Shown here one piece after another: positions 1 through 6,208 of a DNA stretch of 6,208 nucleotides (position 1 is the stretch's first letter; every line of letters starts with the position of its first letter). Below the pieces are notes generated by a model, which was given only the letters and a program-made list of their open reading frames with translations, was not told where the DNA came from and searched no databases. Source of the DNA: Bacteroidota bacterium (lineage in GTDB: Bacteria > Bacteroidota > Bacteroidia > Chitinophagales > Saprospiraceae). The translations under genes were made by a program, and so were the position numbers. The stretch covers positions 1-6,208 of the forward strand of contig QQUB01000190.1 of the NCBI GenBank assembly GCA_008501835.1, read 5' to 3'.

Positions 1-355
1 GTTCAATTCCTGAAAGTTTTTCCTGATGAAAACTGATGATGGTTTTGTTTTTATTGGGAATGGTACGGATTTGAAGGGTGGAAGTATTTTCCCAATCCGG
101 ATGTCGCCATTGCATGCGCAGATGGCTGTAAGGTTTGAATACAGTTATTTTCCCGGTGAAACCATTTGGAGTTGAAAACTCGGTTTTTAATTCAATTTTG
201 TCAATATCAATCTCATCCAACCAAAGACGCGTTCCATTTTCGGACACCAGAAAATCCCAGGCTTTTTCCAAAGAAACCGCAAAAGTTTTTCGAGCGCCTA
301 CCTGGAAACCGACGTCCCTGGTCAGACCAATAGGTTTATCTTTTAACTTTGACAA
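1..355 (-). CDS. SRPBCC / AHSA1-type START-like domain protein (3' end outside window)
   Basis: The 118 visible codons read as the N-terminal part of a small SRPBCC-fold protein (activator of Hsp90 ATPase homologue 1-like group), which usually forms a hydrophobic ligand-binding cup; the ligand here is unknown. Visible family hallmarks are GFQVGARKTF (16-25) leading into an EKAWDFL helix (30-36), RLWL (43-46), a strand ending in the turn FKPYSHLRMQW (73-83), STLQIR (92-97) and TIISFHQEKL (105-114), all in the expected order. There is no ATG in this frame near the beginning. The in-frame stop just upstream is the ferritin TAA itself, so I take TTG at 355-353 as the start. An AGGAGG sequence lies 14 nt upstream, inside the ferritin C-terminal codons. 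The gene follows ferritin with only 3 nt between stop and start, so co-transcription is very likely. The protein continues past position 1, so any C-terminal domain is unseen. Family assignment is confident; specific function is unknown. Confidence 0.82.
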   Translation of the reverse strand, partial: MSKLKDKPIGLTRDVGFQVGARKTFAVSLEKAWDFLVSENGTRLWLDEIDIDKIELKTEFSTPNGFTGKITVFKPYSHLRMQWRHPDWENTSTLQIRTIPNKNKTIISFHQEKLSGIE

Positions 356-358
356 TGA

Positions 359-874
359 TTATTCATTTTCCTCCTCAGGAATCAGGTTGTTGATTTTCTC
401 AACCTCCATATCGATAAAATAAAGACTTTGAGGGCCATCACCGATGAGTGTGATTTTATCGAGAATACTTCTCATCAGGGCCTCTTCCTCTCTTTGTTCC
501 TCCACATAATATTGCAGGAAATTCAACGTAGCATGGTCATTTTCCGCATAAGAGATTCTTACCAGATCGTTGATGGATTTGGTTACATTTTTTTCATGCT
601 CATAAACCGATTCAAACATGGTACGGACTGATTCCCATTTGTGAAGGGGTTCTTTAATACCAGGTACCAAAGCATGGCCGTCGGTTTCATTTATATAGTT
701 AAAAATTTTGAGCATATGGCTGCGCTCTTCTTCTGATTGGCGGTACATAAACTTGGCACAACCTTCCAGCCCTTTTTGTTCACACCAGGCACCCATGGAA
801 AGATAGAGGTTTGAAGCATAGGCTTCCATGACAATTTGCGCGTTGAGCGCAGCTTCCATTTTTTCTGTCAACAT
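359..874 (-). CDS. ftnA: Ferritin (FtnA-type, non-heme iron storage)
   Basis: A 171-residue bacterial ferritin of normal length. Ferritins assemble into a 24-subunit cytoplasmic shell that oxidises Fe(II) at a diiron centre and stores it as a ferric mineral. In E. coli FtnA numbering, which matches without gaps through this region, all ferroxidase ligands are present: E17, E50, H53, E94, Q127 and E130, with Y24 nearby. The residues of the third iron site (E49, E126, E129) are also there, so the protein should be an active prokaryotic H-type ferritin. There is no Met ligand pattern suggesting a haem-binding bacterioferritin, and the protein is too long and has the wrong ligand layout for Dps. 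The start is ATG at 874, immediately before the conserved helix A (LTEKMEAALNAQI). No Shine-Dalgarno is seen upstream. The SRPBCC gene follows in the same reading frame after the single TAA stop. Iron- or peroxide-responsive control is common for the family, but I identified no operator here. Confidence 0.96.
   Translation of the reverse strand: MLTEKMEAALNAQIVMEAYASNLYLSMGAWCEQKGLEGCAKFMYRQSEEERSHMLKIFNYINETDGHALVPGIKEPLHKWESVRTMFESVYEHEKNVTKSINDLVRISYAENDHATLNFLQYYVEEQREEEALMRSILDKITLIGDGPQSLYFIDMEVEKINNLIPEEENE
370..375 (-). promoter_or_regulatory. Ribosome binding site supporting the TTG start of the SRPBCC gene
   Basis: Read on the minus strand this is AGGAGG, a perfect Shine-Dalgarno core within the last codons of the ferritin gene, 14 nt before the TTG at 355. 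The spacing is longer than ideal, but the other genes here lack any such motif, so it helps choose this start. The match could be chance, because the same bases encode the acidic PEEENE tail of ferritin. Confidence 0.45.
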
Positions 875-1034
875 TGTTTAGTTTTTATGTTCAATTCAAT
901 AACAAGTAAAAGGATGCACAAGTTAGGAAAAATAGGCATCTTTTTTGAATATTTTAGGGGATTTACTGGCTCCCAAGAGGCAAATTTTAAATACTTTTAC
1001 AATCCTGTTTTTTAATCTTAAACAGAACGTTCCG
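875..1034. promoter_or_regulatory. Divergent intergenic region between ferritin and the membrane protein gene
   Basis: These 160 bp must hold the leftward ferritin promoter and probably the rightward membrane-protein promoter. The region is AT-rich. On the plus strand TACTTTTA (992-999) is a near match to the Bacteroidota -7 element TAnnTTTG, but the expected TTTG about 25 bp upstream is poor (CTGG). On the minus strand I see only partial matches. I found no convincing Fur-, PerR- or FNR-type palindrome. The assignment rests on gene orientation, not on a recognised motif. Confidence 0.5.
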
Positions 1035-2243
1035 ATGTTTCGATTTTGGTCCATAATTGCATTCGTTTTTTTCATTATCGGCGGAGTAATGGGGTTGTTG
1101 ATGCGGTTTGTTGCTGTATTCCCCATGGAGTCCATGGACTATGGTTTTATGAGGCAGGGACATTCCCATGTGGCTTTTTTAGGATGGGGATATCTGGCTC
1201 TGATGGTATTACTTGTGAAAAGCTTTTTACCAGCAGGGACACTTGACCGGAAAGTTTATCGCTGGAACTTATGGTTGACTGTTCTTTCAGTTGCCGGTAT
1301 GATATTTTCATTCCCATTAACAGGTTATAAGGCCTTATCCATTGCGCTGTTAATGGTTTTTTTGGTGCTTTCCTGCTGGCTTGTAATCCTTTTTTTGAAA
1401 GATTTTCGACAGACGAGCCCTAAAGGCATAAGTCGGTCTTTTGTTTATGCCGCTTTCTTATTCTATCTGCTTTCCGGTATCGGTCCCTTAGCTCTGGGGC
1501 CTATTGTCATTCTTTACGGTAAAACCAATATTTATTATCTAGCCGTTTATTATTACTTACATTTTTTATACAACGGATTTTTCGTATTTGCCATTTTTGG
1601 GTTGATTTATAAATACCTTGAATCCTTAAATAGAGTCAAAGCAAATAATGGAGGGAAAAGGTTTTTCCAATACTCATTTATTGCCTGTATTCCGGCCTAT
1701 GCCTTGTCTGCATTATGGCTGGATCCTCCCGTATATGTTTTTTGGGTGGCGGGAGCCTCCGCAATACTTCAGTTGATAGGATTTTTCTATTTCTTTTTTG
1801 ATCTAAGGTCCTTGATTGGTAGGTTTAATGGCATGCTTAAAAAACTGTTTCTACTTGTCATAGTTTCCTTTGGTACTAAGTTGATCATGCAGGGGTTATC
1901 GGCCATACCGGCATTGGCCATGAAAACTTACCAGGCAAAAAGTTATGTAGTTATTGGATACATTCACCTGGTAGTATTAGGATTCATTTCTGCCTTTTTA
2001 TTGACCTGGTTGTTTAAAGAAAAATCGTTTGACCCGACCAAAAAAGTCTCTAAAGTTGGTGTTTGGATCTTTTTTATCGGATTTTTTGTAAGTGAAGCCA
2101 TTCTTTTTTCCAAAGGATTGATGCAGTGGTTGCAAACAGGGGGATTGGGTCAATTTCAGGAGTTGCTTCTTGTCTTTAGTACACTAATACCCTTGAGTTT
2201 ATTAGTGCTCTGGCCTGCCAGGGGAAAAATGGCCAAAAGTTGA
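1035..2243 (+). CDS. Polytopic (about 12 TM) membrane protein with conserved-looking His, possibly heme-copper oxidase subunit I-like
   Basis: 402 residues, almost entirely hydrophobic. By eye I count about 12 membrane helices, near residues 4-27, 43-62, 77-96, 99-121, 135-158, 166-190, 211-229, 232-252, 268-290, 302-326, 341-358 and 374-394. Four histidines stand out: H43 and H45 (RQGHSHVAFLGW) at the start of helix 2, H176 (YYLHFLYNGFF) in helix 6 and H311 (GYIHLVVLGF) in helix 10. Helix number and His placement recall heme-copper oxidase subunit I and NnrS-like proteins. However, there is no helix-7 His pair and no second His in helix 10, so a standard oxygen-reducing copper-haem site is absent. 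An inner-membrane haem- or metal-binding protein is an inference; I do not recognise a named family. I chose ATG 1035 because the frame upstream to TTG 945 adds a polar, unhelpful 30-residue leader. The gene is divergent from ferritin and stands alone. Confidence 0.8.
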   Translation: MFRFWSIIAFVFFIIGGVMGLLMRFVAVFPMESMDYGFMRQGHSHVAFLGWGYLALMVLLVKSFLPAGTLDRKVYRWNLWLTVLSVAGMIFSFPLTGYKALSIALLMVFLVLSCWLVILFLKDFRQTSPKGISRSFVYAAFLFYLLSGIGPLALGPIVILYGKTNIYYLAVYYYLHFLYNGFFVFAIFGLIYKYLESLNRVKANNGGKRFFQYSFIACIPAYALSALWLDPPVYVFWVAGASAILQLIGFFYFFFDLRSLIGRFNGMLKKLFLLVIVSFGTKLIMQGLSAIPALAMKTYQAKSYVVIGYIHLVVLGFISAFLLTWLFKEKSFDPTKKVSKVGVWIFFIGFFVSEAILFSKGLMQWLQTGGLGQFQELLLVFSTLIPLSLLVLWPARGKMAKS

Positions 2244-2258
2244 AAAGGTATTGTTAAG

Positions 2259-2279
2259 CCGGAACCCTTTGCCTTCCGG
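2259..2279 (+). terminator. Weak hairpin after the membrane protein gene
   Basis: CCGGAA (2259-2264) pairs with TTCCGG (2274-2279) around a 9-nt loop, 15 bp after the stop codon at 2243. The T-rich runs come only later (about 2295-2308), separated by roughly 15 bases. This is therefore not a textbook intrinsic terminator, though it could still contribute to 3'-end formation. Confidence 0.3.
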
Positions 2280-2310
2280 GGGTTGAACTTCATATTTTTT
2301 AATTTTTTGG

Positions 2311-2343
2311 TTTGGGATAAATCAAAGATAAGTCGTTTATTTG
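2311..2343 (+). promoter_or_regulatory. Candidate Bacteroidota-type promoter for the phosphorylase gene
   Basis: TTTG at 2311-2314 and TTTATTTG at 2336-2343 are 21 bp apart. They resemble the -33 TTTG and -7 TAnnTTTG elements used by the primary sigma factor of Bacteroidota, with one mismatch in the -7 element (second base T, not A). The predicted transcription start would be near 2350, leaving a leader of about 30 nt before ATG 2381. The match is by eye in AT-rich DNA, so chance is possible. Confidence 0.4.
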
Positions 2344-2380
2344 CGACTTGTTTTAAACTTTCCAATAACAAATTTGACTT

Positions 2381-3997
2381 ATGGAAACAAATGCACAACA
2401 GCCAAAGGTCGCGTATTTCTGTATGGAATACGGTCTGCAGAATGATTTGAAGATCTATGCAGGAGGACTTGGTATCTTGGCTGGAGACTACTTAAAAGGA
2501 GCAAAAGATCATGATTACCCAATCATCGGCATCGGGATAAAGTGGAAACACGGATATTCAGATCAGCATATTGACGAACATGGCAAACCCTATGTTCTTT
2601 ATAACGATTACGACTATGACTATCTGGAGGATACAGGGGTTACCGTTGATGTAACGGTCAGAGGCAGAAATGTGGCCTGTAAGGTGTGGAAACTGGAAGA
2701 GTTTGGATCAGCACCATTGTATTTACTGGATACAGATCTTCCTCAGAATGAAGATAAATGGATATCCGGGAGATTGTACGGGGGTACCAAAGATGACAGG
2801 GTAGCTCAGGAGATCGTTTTGGGAATTGGAGGTGTTCGTGCCTTGAGAGCTCTTGGAATTGAAGTTGATCTCTATCATTTCAACGAAGGACATGCTTTGC
2901 TGGCCGGGTTTGAACTGATGCGTGAAGAAAGAGATAATGGTGCTTCCTTCGAGGATGCCTGGGCAAGGACCAGGGAAAAGATCGTTTTTACCACTCACAC
3001 ACCTGTTGTACAGGGTAATGAATCCCACACCATTGATCGTTTGATGTATATGAGTGCGAATCTCGGTTTGGACTGGGATCAATTGATGCGCCTCGGCGGT
3101 AATCCATTTAATATGACAGTTGGTGCCCTGAGACTATCCAGAAAGTCCAATGCTGTTGCTCAATTACATGGTACAACCGCCAACAGGATGTGGAAAAATA
3201 TCCAGGGAGCTTCAGAGATAGTTGCCATTACGAATGGTGTACACCCTGGAACCTGGGTGGATTCTGCTATGCTGAAAGCAGGCGAAACAGGTAAAAATAT
3301 CTGGGAAAGCCATCAGGCAAACAAACGTGACCTGATCAAATTCGTCGAAGAAGAAACCGGTGCCAAACTTGATGAAAATAAACTGTTGATCGGTTTCTCA
3401 AGGCGCACGGTCCCTTATAAGCGTACAGACCTGGTTTTCAGCAGACCTGAGATTATTAATCCTTTACTGGAGGAGCAAAAGGTTCAGTTCATTTTCTCAG
3501 GGAAAGCTCATCCGAATGATGATGCGAGTCGTCAGATCGTAGCACGATTGGTGGAGTTGTCCAGGCAGTTTCCAAATTCAGTTGTTTTCCTCGAAAACTA
3601 CGGAATGACCATCGGAGCCAAAATGACTCGCGGATGTGATGTTTGGTTGAATAATCCTCGTCGTCCTAAAGAGGCAAGTGGTACATCAGGAATGAAAGCG
3701 GCCATGAATGGTGTGTTGAACCTGAGTATCCTGGACGGGTGGTGGCCGGAAGCTTGCCACCATGGATTCAACGGATGGCAATTCGGTAATGCATATGAAG
3801 GGGAGAATGTGGTAGCTCTTGATGAGAATGATCGTAAAGCCTTGTACGCAGTGCTGCTCGAGGAAGTGATTCCTACTTATTACGACAATCATGACCAATG
3901 GGTGGCCATGATGCGAAACAGTATCCAGGATACCCGTGATGCTTTCTCTGTTAAAAGAATGCTGGACGAATATTACGAGCACTTATATCAGATGTAG
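2381..3997 (+). CDS. glgP: Alpha-glucan (glycogen) phosphorylase, compact GT35 type
   Basis: Cytoplasmic enzyme that splits alpha-1,4-glucans with phosphate, releasing glucose-1-phosphate; pyridoxal phosphate is the cofactor. The signature motifs appear in order: GGLGILAGD (28-36), HFNEGHA (166-172), FTTHTPV (203-209), ITNGVHPG (283-290), GFSRRTVPYKR (338-348), FSGKAHP (372-378) and EASGTSGMKAAMNG (431-444). K439 aligns with the PLP Schiff-base lysine (K680 of rabbit muscle phosphorylase); R342 and K347 match its phosphate-binding R569 and K574 with identical spacing. At 538 residues it is much shorter than classical phosphorylases (about 800-850) and lacks their regulatory N-terminal extension and a DUF3417-type N-domain, as in the shorter alpha-glucan phosphorylases. 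The short form looks intact, not truncated: both domains and the start-proximal motif are present. The ATG has no Shine-Dalgarno. The gene stands alone with its own candidate promoter and a strong terminator; no other glycogen gene is nearby. Polymer versus maltodextrin preference cannot be read from sequence. Confidence 0.95.
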   Translation: METNAQQPKVAYFCMEYGLQNDLKIYAGGLGILAGDYLKGAKDHDYPIIGIGIKWKHGYSDQHIDEHGKPYVLYNDYDYDYLEDTGVTVDVTVRGRNVACKVWKLEEFGSAPLYLLDTDLPQNEDKWISGRLYGGTKDDRVAQEIVLGIGGVRALRALGIEVDLYHFNEGHALLAGFELMREERDNGASFEDAWARTREKIVFTTHTPVVQGNESHTIDRLMYMSANLGLDWDQLMRLGGNPFNMTVGALRLSRKSNAVAQLHGTTANRMWKNIQGASEIVAITNGVHPGTWVDSAMLKAGETGKNIWESHQANKRDLIKFVEEETGAKLDENKLLIGFSRRTVPYKRTDLVFSRPEIINPLLEEQKVQFIFSGKAHPNDDASRQIVARLVELSRQFPNSVVFLENYGMTIGAKMTRGCDVWLNNPRRPKEASGTSGMKAAMNGVLNLSILDGWWPEACHHGFNGWQFGNAYEGENVVALDENDRKALYAVLLEEVIPTYYDNHDQWVAMMRNSIQDTRDAFSVKRMLDEYYEHLYQM

Positions 3998-4032
3998 AAT
4001 AATCAGGCTAAGGCCGGGGAAAAATATAAAAG

Positions 4033-4071
4033 CAGGTTTATCAGACTTTGGTTTGGTAAGCCTGTTTTTTT
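4033..4071 (+). terminator. Strong intrinsic terminator after the phosphorylase gene
   Basis: The 14 bases at 4033-4046 pair with 4051-4064 without a bulge, three of the pairs being G-T wobbles, around a TTTG tetraloop. Seven T residues follow at 4065-4071. It lies 35 bp after the stop at 3997. The form is classic rho-independent and should separate the phosphorylase from the downstream region. Confidence 0.88.
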
Positions 4072-4147
4072 GTTTAATAGCTTTTTAAGGATTTTCCTCA
4101 TCCAGGTGCCGAACAAGCCTACATTTACTTGGTTTAGGGCTCAGTGA

Positions 4148-4210
4148 TTCTCTGCGCTTCTTGGCGGTTCTCTGCGGTATAATTCTTAGCGCTCTCTGCT
4201 TTCTTGGCAT
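4148..4210 (+). repeat. Phased 9-10 bp degenerate repeat (TTCTCTGCG family)
   Basis: Three consecutive 10-bp units, TTCTCTGCGC, TTCTTGGCGG and TTCTCTGCGG, occupy 4148-4177. After the spacer TATAA (4178-4182) come three more divergent 9-bp units: TTCTTAGCG, CTCTCTGCT and TTCTTGGCA (4183-4209). Two units contain the exact 9-mer TTCTCTGCG, 20 bp apart. The pattern is visible directly; whether it is a dispersed genomic repeat family cannot be told from one window. Confidence 0.65.
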
Positions 4211-4303
4211 TCGATTTCATTTTTTCAAACCAACTTTCCCTTAAAATTAGTTTAGTTTTTCCCCAATATTTTATCTTTGCTTTCCGCTGAAATCAAACTG
4301 TAT

Positions 4304-4332
4304 TTCCTTGCGAACTTTGCGCTTTCATCGCG
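4304..4332 (+). repeat. Related degenerate repeat block (TTCCTTGCG / AACTTTGCG)
   Basis: TTCCTTGCG (4304-4312), AACTTTGCG (4313-4321) and CTTTCATCGCG (4322-4332) continue the same pyrimidine-rich unit ending in GCG seen at 4148-4210, about 100 bp downstream. The similarity is looser, and the two blocks may be decayed copies of one element. Confidence 0.4.
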
Positions 4333-4341
4333 CCCTCCCGA

Positions 4342-4407
4342 CACTCCGTGTACATTTGAGTTAAAATCTCATTCGGGATGTCACTACGTTCCATTTGCGG
4401 TTAAATA
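4342..4407 (+). repeat. Imperfect direct repeat of about 26 bp, period 40 bp
   Basis: The stretch at 4342-4367 and the one at 4382-4407 share CACT-CGT, then CATTTG, then a G followed by TTAAA, in the same order and nearly the same spacing, with a few substitutions and two small indels. The second copy ends about 60 bp before the tex start codon. Its TTTGCGGTTAAAT core also resembles the TCTGCGGTATAAT end of the repeat block at 4168-4182. Confidence 0.45.
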
Positions 4408-4465
4408 AATACTGAATTATCTCTTTTGTTTGATCGTAACTCTTTTTTTTATTAAAAAACCATTA

Positions 4466-6208
4466 ATGCAAAATATCCACATACAACTCATTTCAGAATC
4501 CCTGAACCTTTCCCACAAAAGTGTATCTAATACAGTAAATCTCTTAAAAGAAGGAGCGACTATCCCGTTTATCTCCCGTTACCGAAAGGAAGCCACCGGT
4601 TCTCTGGATGAAGTAAGCGTTGCAGAAATCCAGAATGAACTCAAAAAACTCGAAGAACTCGACAAAAGGAAAGAAACCATTCTCAAAAGCATCGAGGAAC
4701 AAGGAAAACTAACGGATGACCTGAAAAAACGAATCCGGGACACCTGGGATTCGACAACTCTGGAAGACCTTTATTTACCCTATAAAAAGAAAAGAAAAAC
4801 CAGAGCTTCCGTTGCCCGTGAACTGGGGCTCGAACCGCTCGCTCAAGCCATTTTCGAGCAACGTAATGACAATATTGAAACTTTGGCAGGCAACTACATT
4901 ACCGATGAAGTCCCTGACATTGAAGCTGCTCTGCAGGGCGCCAGAGACATTATCGCCGAATGGATCAACGAAGATGAAAAAGCGAGGAATAGAGTTCGTT
5001 TCCTGTTTAAAAAAGAAGCTGTGGTAAGGTCAAAGGTGGCGAGAAATAAAGAGGAAGAAGGAGCGAAGTATCGCGATTATTTTGACTATGCCGAAAGCCT
5101 CAATCGTTGTCCTTCCCACCGGATGCTGGCCATCCGAAGGGGGGAAGAGGAAGGGTTTCTACGGGTGTCCATTGGCCCGGAAGAGGATGATGCCATCTTT
5201 TTGCTGGGAAAACAATTTGTCACCAACCACAATGCCTCAGGTCAGCAGGTTAAAGAAGCAGTAGAAGATTGTTATAAAAGGTTGCTGGGGCCATCTATCG
5301 AAACAGAGTTTCGGAAAATATCCAAGGAAAAAGCTGATGAAGAAGCCATCAATGTCTTCTCAGAAAACCTTCGTCAATTGATGCTGAGTCCCCCGTTGGG
5401 ACAGAAAGCAGTTTTGGGCATTGACCCTGGATTCAGAACAGGTTGTAAAGTGGTTTGTCTGGACAGAGGAGGGAAGCTGTTGTACGATACGGCCATTTAC
5501 CCGCATCCACCTCAAAAGGATGTTTTTGGAGCGAAAGAAACCTTGATGGAACTAGTCCATAAATACGATATCGAAGCCATTGCGGTTGGGAACGGAACAG
5601 CAGGAAGGGAAACAATGGGCCTTTGCCGATCCATTGACTTCAACAGATCTCTGGAGGTATTTATGGTCAATGAAAGCGGAGCCTCCATTTATTCAGCTTC
5701 GGCAATTGCCAGGGAGGAATTCCCACAATATGATGTTACGGTCCGTGGCGCTGTATCCATCGGACGCAGATTAATGGATCCTTTGGCGGAGTTGGTGAAA
5801 ATTGATGCCAAATCCATTGGGGTAGGGCAGTACCAGCATGACGTAAATCAGGCTCAACTGAAAGATAGCCTTGACCGTGTAGTGGAAAGTTGTGTGAATT
5901 CAGTTGGAATTAACTTAAACACTGCCAGCAAACACCTTTTGACCAATGTTTCAGGACTTGGGCCAACACTTGCCCAGAATATTGTTGACTATCGCGATGA
6001 AAACGGTTTGTTCACCAGTAGCGCTCAACTGAAAAAAGTAGCCCGGATGGGAGAAAAGGCCTTTGAACAATGTGACGGATTTCTTTGTATTTGCGAGGGT
6101 AAAAATCCACTCGATAATACAGCGGTGCACACGGACACCAACAAAATCGTCACGCAAATGGCCGCGGATATGGGCAGCAAAGCTGAGGACCTGATCCAAC
6201 ACGCAAGC
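4466..6208 (+). CDS. tex: Tex, RNA-binding transcription accessory protein (3' end outside window)
   Basis: The frame is open from ATG 4466 to the window end, 581 codons. Tex proteins are usually 700-780 residues, so mainly the C-terminal S1 RNA-binding domain is missing here. The domain order matches the family: an N-terminal helical region with ISRYRKEATG (36-45) and LYLPYKKKRKTRA (102-114); a central segment with PSHRMLAIRRGEEEGFLRV (216-234); a YqgF/RNase H-like fold opening at GIDPGFRTGCK (318-328), with NGTAGRE (376-382), NESGAS (402-407) and LMDPLAELVK; YQHDVNQ (456-462); then helix-hairpin-helix motifs (about 486-545) and NPLDNTAVH (547-555). Tex is a conserved cytoplasmic nucleic-acid-binding factor linked to transcription and expression of certain toxins and fitness genes; its exact reaction is unsettled. 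No frameshift or stop is seen. The start lacks a Shine-Dalgarno and sits after an A-rich stretch, the common style of this phylum. It is preceded by the repeat-rich gap and is not in an operon with the phosphorylase. Confidence 0.96.
   Translation, partial: MQNIHIQLISESLNLSHKSVSNTVNLLKEGATIPFISRYRKEATGSLDEVSVAEIQNELKKLEELDKRKETILKSIEEQGKLTDDLKKRIRDTWDSTTLEDLYLPYKKKRKTRASVARELGLEPLAQAIFEQRNDNIETLAGNYITDEVPDIEAALQGARDIIAEWINEDEKARNRVRFLFKKEAVVRSKVARNKEEEGAKYRDYFDYAESLNRCPSHRMLAIRRGEEEGFLRVSIGPEEDDAIFLLGKQFVTNHNASGQQVKEAVEDCYKRLLGPSIETEFRKISKEKADEEAINVFSENLRQLMLSPPLGQKAVLGIDPGFRTGCKVVCLDRGGKLLYDTAIYPHPPQKDVFGAKETLMELVHKYDIEAIAVGNGTAGRETMGLCRSIDFNRSLEVFMVNESGASIYSASAIAREEFPQYDVTVRGAVSIGRRLMDPLAELVKIDAKSIGVGQYQHDVNQAQLKDSLDRVVESCVNSVGINLNTASKHLLTNVSGLGPTLAQNIVDYRDENGLFTSSAQLKKVARMGEKAFEQCDGFLCICEGKNPLDNTAVHTDTNKIVTQMAADMGSKAEDLIQHAS

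Larger units (their letters stand above)
4072..4465. other. 394-bp gene-free region with degenerate repeats upstream of tex
   Basis: No credible protein-coding frame is present on either strand: frames are short and carry no recognisable protein. The stretch holds the phased TTCTCTGCG-like units (4148-4210 and 4304-4332) and an imperfect direct repeat (4342-4407), listed separately. The final 60 bp are A/T-rich and must lead into tex; TTTG (4394-4397) and CTCTTTTG (4421-4428) are a weak possible promoter pair, with two mismatches in the -7 element. I see no tRNA-like or riboswitch-like fold. Confidence 0.6.

Noticed and set aside
353..361. Stop-codon readthrough making a ferritin-SRPBCC fusion
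   Set aside because: The frames are continuous, but a plain TAA followed by T gives no sign of recoding, and a usable TTG start with AGGAGG upstream explains the second gene.
135..422. Rightward 95-codon open frame
   Set aside because: It lies antisense to the SRPBCC gene and the ferritin 3' end, both supported by family motifs. Its protein is low-complexity Ser/Phe-rich and unrecognisable.
945..1034. N-terminal extension of the membrane protein to a TTG codon at 945
   Set aside because: The 30 added residues are not part of the first membrane helix and fall where the promoter should be. ATG 1035 directly precedes the first hydrophobic helix.
2156..2398. Leftward 80-codon open frame across the gap before the phosphorylase
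   Set aside because: It overlaps the ends of two well-supported genes on the opposite strand and encodes nothing recognisable; the intergenic part holds the hairpin and the candidate promoter.
4148..4410. Possible CRISPR array
   Set aside because: Repeat units are only 9-10 bp, degenerate and without unique spacers of regular length; no cas gene is nearby.
4812..6202. Several 60-83 codon open frames on both strands
   Set aside because: All are inside tex, whose own frame is uninterrupted and matches the family throughout, so they are out-of-frame shadows and not evidence of frameshifts.

Overview
The window most likely comes from the chromosome of a member of the Bacteroidota. The evidence is moderately AT-rich DNA, mostly no Shine-Dalgarno sequence before start codons, one candidate promoter resembling the TTTG / TAnnTTTG pattern of that phylum, and the style of the proteins. 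I cannot place it below phylum level. It carries five protein-coding genes, two of them cut by the window edges. I see no rRNA, tRNA, CRISPR array, transposase or phage gene.

Layout. Positions 1-874 are a leftward pair: a FtnA-type ferritin (359-874) and, directly after its stop codon, a START-like SRPBCC/AHSA1-type protein that starts at TTG (355) and runs off the left edge. A 160-bp divergent intergenic region (875-1034) separates ferritin from a rightward gene (1035-2243) for a polytopic membrane protein of about 12 helices with four conserved-looking histidines. I cannot name that protein with certainty. Next is a rightward compact alpha-glucan (glycogen) phosphorylase (2381-3997) with its own candidate promoter and a very clear intrinsic terminator (4033-4071). 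A 394-bp gene-free stretch (4072-4465) follows. It holds degenerate short repeats built on a TTCTCTGCG-like 9-10 bp unit and an imperfect direct repeat of about 26 bp. The right end (4466-6208) is the first 581 codons of tex, an RNA-binding transcription accessory protein gene that continues beyond the window.

How the genes work together. The ferritin and SRPBCC genes are probably co-transcribed and may be translationally coupled. The other genes look like independent housekeeping units: iron storage, storage-glucan breakdown and transcription/RNA handling. I found no defence, secretion or biosynthetic system. The items most worth a second look are the 12-helix histidine-bearing membrane protein and the repeat-rich gap before tex.
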